This document shows, in pieces, positions 59,040-64,000 of a stretch of DNA of 64,000 bases. The position numbers and the translations under genes were made by a program. The DNA is from Pyxicephalus adspersus (Eukaryota > Chordata > Amphibia > Anura > Pyxicephalidae), in assembly GCF_032062135.1 (NCBI RefSeq), contig NC_092868.1, positions 44,210,196 to 44,274,195 of the forward strand, written 5' to 3'. Position 1 is the first letter of the stretch. The number at the start of each line of letters is the position of its first letter. The notes beneath the pieces are model-generated. The model saw only the letters and a list, made by a program, of their open reading frames with translations, was not told the origin of the DNA and ran no database searches.

Positions 59040-59240
59040 TCAGGCTGTAATAATAACAAGAAAGAAGATAACTGACATGGCCGGCACTGCAGGGGATTGT
59101 TCTTCTAAGAAACTAATGAATGGCAGCCTGCTGCAGGTTAGAAGGACGTCCTGCTCCAGACAGCACTGAAGATCAATGCATCAGACAGCTGCAAATGCAT
59201 TAGATGACCTAATTGTCTAAAACTCCAGCAGATTCTGTGT
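59040..59240. promoter_or_regulatory. candidate conserved non-coding element
   Basis: Repeat-free, balanced composition, with ATCAATGCATCAGACAGCTG, CAAATGCATTAG and ATGACCTAATTGTC. Composition-based call only. Confidence 0.25.
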
Positions 59241-61194
59241 GTTCACACAGCGCATCGATTATATACTGTGTGTTTCTTCAGCTAACACAAAAATGGAAGC
59301 GAAAAGTAAATAATACCAAGTTTGTTCTATAGCCAGGTTTACAGCTATCTGAAGTATGTAATATAAGTTAAAGGTGCTTTTTGTAAGCAGTGTCAAAGGC
59401 TACCATTGTGCATCAATCACCAGTTTGGCTGTGCACCGCATTTACTAATAGTGGTGATTATTCTCAATTTATAAATGTGGGATGTGCTGCAAGGTTTTAG
59501 TACTGTGTTATGGTATCATGAATCAACTGCAGGGTCCTTCAGGACAAAAGTTTGATGTTTTTGGATGCTGATTGCCATTTCCTTCAAAGAAGAAACACAA
59601 GCATAAACTAAATGTGATGGACAAAAATTTTAAGCAGTTGTCAATGGTTAGGATCTGTGTCAACAGATTTCTGCTTATTTTCCAAGCTGGTTGGGAAAGC
59701 AGCTCAAAGAATGTTGATTAGGATAAGATGCAGACTAAATACAAATAAATATTAGGTGGGCTGAAGGCCAAATGCACTTGTTGATCAATTCTGAATAACT
59801 TCAGATGCATCTCAAACTGATGTCCAAAGCAAGCTGCTTTGGTAACTGACACAAGCCCAAAGGACATCAACAACAACCCTGTGTCACTCTTCTATTTTAG
59901 AATTAAACATACAGCTGCACAAACACTGATTCAGGCAATAGGTAAAGCCCTATTAGTTCTAACAGCTTAGTTTCAAAGTCTTAATGACATCCTATTTCAT
60001 ACTAAAAGTATATGGCACTATTAAGAGAAAGCCTGCCTCAGGATATGCACTATTAATGTCACATTTGTTGTCGACTTGTTCTACTAATCTGTTTCCAATG
60101 AGATGGGCAGAGGGCAGGAGGTCCCAGATCCAAGTATGGCACAATGCATTGGCAGCTGCACTCAGTACTTGGTAGATGGCAGTTTGGTAGATGGCAGGTC
60201 AGTAGGAAGGAGGTACATTACAAAATGGTAAGTATATCAACAGAGAATCAGCAGCTGAGAGGGGGCAGAGTTCAGAAAAGAGGCATCCGAAGAGTATTGC
60301 TTCATTGACAACATTACCACAAGAAGAAACATAAACAAGGCTGGTACTGAACTTTAACTAAATTAACTTTAAAATGGTCTTCAATGAATAAGATATTATA
60401 ACAGGGTCTCCAAGGAATATCAGGTTCGGTTGTTTGATGCATGCCTTTGTATTAATCTAAGTCTATATTGTAACACTATTGTAATGATCATTTCCCTGCA
60501 TTTTTCAATGTCTACACAAAGGATATCTTCAATTATGTTGATTTTTACTAGTGAAAATTTCACTTAAAAGACCACATGAACAAAAGAAAGGAAGAAAACT
60601 TTGGAATGTAACAATCCCAGCAGTTACCGCAGTGTTTTCTTATAGCTTTCTTCTATGCACACATTTACCTCTCCTTTCATTCATACATCACTTATTTTTT
60701 ATCTATAACTATTCTACCTATCCTTCCAAATGTTAAGCTGTTCAGTTCACATAAGAGCTGGAAAGAATGAGAGAACTCAGCCTTTTTACTAGACAGCTGC
60801 AGCACGTACCAATCTTCTATATTTACACAACCAGTACAGAACTTCAAGATTGCTAAAAGTGAAAATAATATAGCAGTTGCTAATATTGTCTCTAATAAAA
60901 AACTGAGCTTTAGGCCAATTTTTACTGTATGTTAGAAGGTAACAAATCTATCTTAGAGATGTCCTCTGTCTGTACACTTGTCACCCAGGTCTGTTTCTGA
61001 AAAGCTCCAAGATAGAATCCAGAGAACAAGGACAAATAAATGGTGTAATGCTTTCGAGGATCGAAATACTGTGCATTTATCTGCCCCCTGCTTTAAGATG
61101 TAACTTTAGCTAGGCCTTCTGATAAGTATCTTGACAATTATTGTCTAGGAGGTACTGTTGGCAATGAAATGCAGAGCAACCTAGCTCCTGTGCT
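59241..61194. other. no gene seen
   Basis: AT-rich; open frames at 59984-60175 and 60551-60736 are featureless. Confidence 0.4.
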
Positions 61195-61682
61195 TTGCCT
61201 CCACAGTTCTTGTCCCACCTACCCTTCTGACCTGGTAAAAAATACTCCCCTAGCTGCTCTCTTCACTCCTCCAATGACCTACTAATAACTTCCTCACTCA
61301 TAACCTCATCACACGCACGGCTCCAAGACTTTTCTAGAGCGGCCTCAACTCTCTGGAATGGTCTTCCTCGTCTTATTCGGCTTGCTCCTACTTTCTGCTC
61401 TTTAAAAGACCACTCAAAACTCATTTGCATTTAAACTTGCCTTCCCGTCTATTTCTGTCTTTTGAAAGCGTCACTACTTCCCACCACTCCATATCTCCCC
61501 TCCTATTGTGTTTTACTTCCCCCACCTCCTAGATTGTAAGCTCTTCGGGGCAGGGTCCTCTCCTCCTGTGTCACTGTCTGTATTTGTCTGTCATTTGCAA
61601 CTGCTATTGATGGACAGCACAATATGTTGGTGCTACATAAATCCTGTTTATTAATAATAATAATAATAATAATATTAATATA
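61195..61682 (+). mobile_element. L2/CR1-type LINE, 3' end
   Basis: A 5'-truncated LINE: the end of ORF2, then a 3' UTR with CCTAGATTGTAAGCTCTTCG, GGGCAGGGTCCTCTCC and TGTGTCACTGTCTG, then ATATGTTGGTGCTACATAAA and a terminal (AAT)n repeat at about 61650-61676. Short-unit tails rather than poly-A are typical of the L2/CR1 clade. A minus-strand fragment of the same 3' UTR is at 39990-40115. The left boundary is approximate. Confidence 0.75.
61258..61434 (+). pseudogene. LINE ORF2 C-terminal remnant
   Basis: A 58-codon frame ending in TAA. It contains SHARLQDFSRAAS, STLWNGLPRLIRLAPTF and SLKDHSKLICI, matching the C-terminal LWNxLPxxIR...F(K)xxLK pattern found downstream of the reverse transcriptase domain in L2/CR1 elements. 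The endonuclease and reverse transcriptase parts are missing and the frame is closed upstream, so it is non-functional. Confidence 0.7.
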
Positions 61683-61984
61683 AAACCAGGACCCCAATAT
61701 TCAGTTAATACACTACTGTAAAAAAAATATGTGGAAAGGGCAAAAAAAAGTATTGTTGATTTAAAGCCAAATGTGCTAACAAGCTGAATTCTAAATTTGA
61801 ATTCGAAAGACAAAACAAAGGGCCAGGTGAGCTTTTTTATTTTTGCTTTAATCAAATGCCAAGAAATGGAGATGTCAGACATGTACCTTGCATTGCATGC
61901 CTTTGAGAAAGTAGAATTCGTTTTTAGAATAGTTAATCACAACTCGCAAAAAAAAAGGTTTCTTTTAAGTACTTGTGTGACTAT
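61683..61984. other. no gene seen
   Basis: AT-rich; nothing recognised. Confidence 0.4.
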
Positions 61985-62175
61985 TTAAGGCTGCAGCTCC
62001 CTGCTTTTTATGCTGTTTTTACAGAGCCTGTTCCTGCTTCTGAACTTGTTCCTGGCTCTTGACTCCTGACTTGGCTTCACTTTTAAATCAATCATTGGCT
62101 TTTGACCCCTGTCTTGGCTTTGAACCTCCTGCTTGAATGTAACTGAGGGTCTCAATCTGTTGCCTTTTAACACTG
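61985..62175 (+). mobile_element. possible LTR leader fragment
   Basis: Pyrimidine-rich, quasi-repetitive phrases (GTTCCTGGCTCTTGACTCC, TTTGACCCCTGTCTTGGC, TTTGAACCTCCTGC) resemble the R-U5 part of the LTR at 48713-49417 read on its minus strand (TTGACCCCTGGCGTGTGACC). No LTR ends were found. Confidence 0.3.
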
Positions 62176-63191
62176 TAGCATCTGCCCCCTTAGAGAATGT
62201 CAAGAAAACCTGAGAGGTTGTTGTTCCTCAACCAACGTAGTGCCAATCAGGCATGCTGGCCTACATCAGCATTGGGAAGATTTTCCAACTGGTGGATTTG
62301 ATCTTCTGCATAAAGCAGCATAGAAAAATTAATTCTCCAGCCCTGCCAGATAAGTGTAAATTTTAGAACTGAATGGACATAAATACACATAGTTTGGTAG
62401 CACAGCTAGTATCAGCTTCAATACATATTTCTGTGTATTTAGCTATTTGCCTGAAGTTCAGGTTTAACATTGTACAAAAAAAACTACTACAGGAAGAGAC
62501 AAATTTAATTGCTGTGCTGTGAAATATGCCAGTGATTTCACAAAGTTTAATGAATATTATTGGAAAATGTTTCCAAGTGGACAAGGTCCATTTTTAGCTA
62601 GAATTTAACATTTTACTTTTTTACTGGTTTGGATTCCCTAGCCAAGCACCGTTGGTGTCTGTGGGGGACCTGATGAGCCTACAAGCATGCAGAGAATCCT
62701 GTGGAGTTCATAAATCAGCCATATGGCTGAACTGTGGCCATATACTAAAGAAAAAGTAATAAAAAAGCATCCAGTACTATATTAAAGCACTATGGGGGAA
62801 GATAGGGGATTTTTACAAAGTTACCTTTTAAATAGCCAAGTTTCTGCCTGGCCATTGGAAAACTTCCTGATCCAAAGATTTGTGGCAATCAAGTTTGGTA
62901 ACTGCTGCACCAACTCATCCGCTGCTTTGTGGTTGTGGAAATATAATAAGGCACTGATTCAAATCTGGAGGCCAAGGAAAGACAATACACACATAATCTG
63001 TAGTATTTCACAGCACCACTTGCACAATAGAAACCAAGAACTAAGTGATTTCTCCACGACCTATTGTCAAAGCTGGGTCTGCTGCACTGCTGTATCCATT
63101 ATGAGGGACCTGTTTTTATTACTGATTTTAAATCATGAGAATACAACAGAAGAAGCCTAAACACAGGCTACCCAAGTATTCAAGACATATT
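62176..63191. other. no gene seen
   Basis: A 122-codon plus frame (62792-63160) has no splice signals, domain motifs or consistent protein composition. Confidence 0.35.
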
Positions 63192-63290
63192 GGACATAAT
63201 TTATTAAAACTCTCCAAGACTGGAGAAAATGGACTATTGTGAGTAAACTTGGGTGATCCAGCAAACCTAAAATGTGGCAAAAACAGGTCA
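63192..63290. mobile_element. large palindromic MITE, copy 5 (left half)
   Basis: AATTTATTAAAACTCTCCAA followed by GACTGGAGAAAATGGAC and TGGGTGATCCAGCAAACC is the left arm of the family; the right arm is absent. ATT precedes it. Confidence 0.6.
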
Positions 63291-63479
63291 TCAGAGATTT
63301 TGTTATTATTACATCAACAGTAGCAATATAGAAATGTCCATGTTAAGGTTCTATAAATAATTCTATTTTAATTCTGGTGAAAAATATAGTTATGCAGCCA
63401 GCACAGAATCCTGCTATATGTAGAACACTGAATCCTATAATAATGCTGTATATATTTTATACCTTGTTTCAGAAAATTC

Positions 63480-63870
63480 TTTTCACTGCGATCCCCCAGA
63501 CAGGATGACATGCTGGCAGGTTGGTTGTCATGCTGAGCTCCTTACTACAAGACACAATGGGTGCTGGTCTGCTATTAGCGCACAGACAGATTACAGGATG
63601 AATGATTGAGTCAGGGGTCAGGATGACATTTCCCTGGTGCTTTTCAGTGGCAGACCTGAAAGTCTCAGTGATAATGTGTCCACAGACAGCGTGATCATTC
63701 TAGAGCATAACATTTCAAGCTGCCTGACACTCTGAGAGGCTTGCAGGTGTAATTTTCTTATGGGAGAAAAAAAAAAAACATATACGCTGAGCAGAAATTG
63801 GATTACATAGCCAGGCAAAAGCTTATGCAACAGCACAATCGTGTGAACATGTATATGCATTTTCAGCTAA
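63480..63870. promoter_or_regulatory. candidate conserved non-coding element
   Basis: Repeat-free, balanced composition with TGCTATTAGCGCACAGACAG, GATTACAGGATGAATGATTG and CAGCGTGATCATTCTAGAGC. Composition-based call only. Confidence 0.28.
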
Positions 63871-64000
63871 TAAAGAACAGACTGATCAAAGAAACATTCC
63901 AGGGAAAAACAAAATATACTGTTGGCATTGTATAACATTGATACTTTACTAAAATGTCCTAAAAACAGAATAGCAGTTTAATTTCAAAGAAAACTAGCAC

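Noticed and set aside
1..64000. CRISPR arrays, operons, phage or plasmid modules
   Set aside because: No regularly spaced direct repeats, no clustered long frames with ribosome sites; the window is vertebrate nuclear DNA.

Overview
This 64 kb window looks like AT-rich, intron- and intergene-like DNA from a vertebrate, most likely a frog. The reasons are the dense mix of hAT, Tc1/mariner and TTAA-bounded miniature transposons, tRNA-derived SINEs, L2/CR1-type LINE tails, a solo LTR, scattered poly-A and dinucleotide runs, GT-AG splice signals and AATAAA poly-A signals. There is no operon structure, no ribosome binding sites and no long open reading frames. Species assignment is inference; nothing here was searched against a database.

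Protein-coding content is minimal. The best supported gene is the 3' end of an unidentified minus-strand gene: a 77-nt internal exon (9900-9976) and a terminal exon (1348-1466) whose only open frames join in phase (G|TA, Val), followed by a stop codon and an AATAAA at 1269-1274. Its upstream exons were not found. A weaker plus-strand pair of possible exons (12153-12269 and 14095-14168) also joins in phase, but it would overlap the minus gene and its first exon is open in several frames. Most longer open frames in the window lie in repeats or look like chance.

The rest is mobile and regulatory-looking DNA. From left to right: a TTAA-bounded MITE (416-711), a Tc1/mariner transposase fragment (about 3045-3240), a minus-strand SINE (about 9460-9755), TTAA MITEs (12746-13024, 24744-25100 and partial copies), a complete non-autonomous hAT element with a perfect 8-bp target duplication (16407-16947), a MITE with GGYTACGTACACAC ends (18554-18880), five copies of one large palindromic MITE family (19986, 39177, 46396, 57341, 63192), a cluster of hAT-like MITEs (27877-29577), a diverged tandem duplication (about 29855-30560), a G-rich, ETS-motif-rich island with a G-quadruplex motif and a consensus splice donor (33815-34669), a foldback element with an internal duplication (37063-37410), a second SINE (about 44845-45090), an internally deleted Tc1 element split by a solo LTR (48574-49804), and an L2/CR1 LINE 3' end with a recognisable ORF2 C-terminus (about 61195-61682).

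Between these lie repeat-poor stretches with homeodomain-like TAATTA-type motifs (for example 3640-3910, 23760-24090, 40930-41170, 52190-52500, 55200-55680, 63480-63870). They have the look of conserved non-coding elements in a gene-poor region, but that can only be shown by alignment. I found no previously undescribed multi-gene system. The most informative structures are the nested Tc1/solo-LTR insertion, the in-phase terminal exons, the palindromic MITE family and the 33.8-34.7 kb island.
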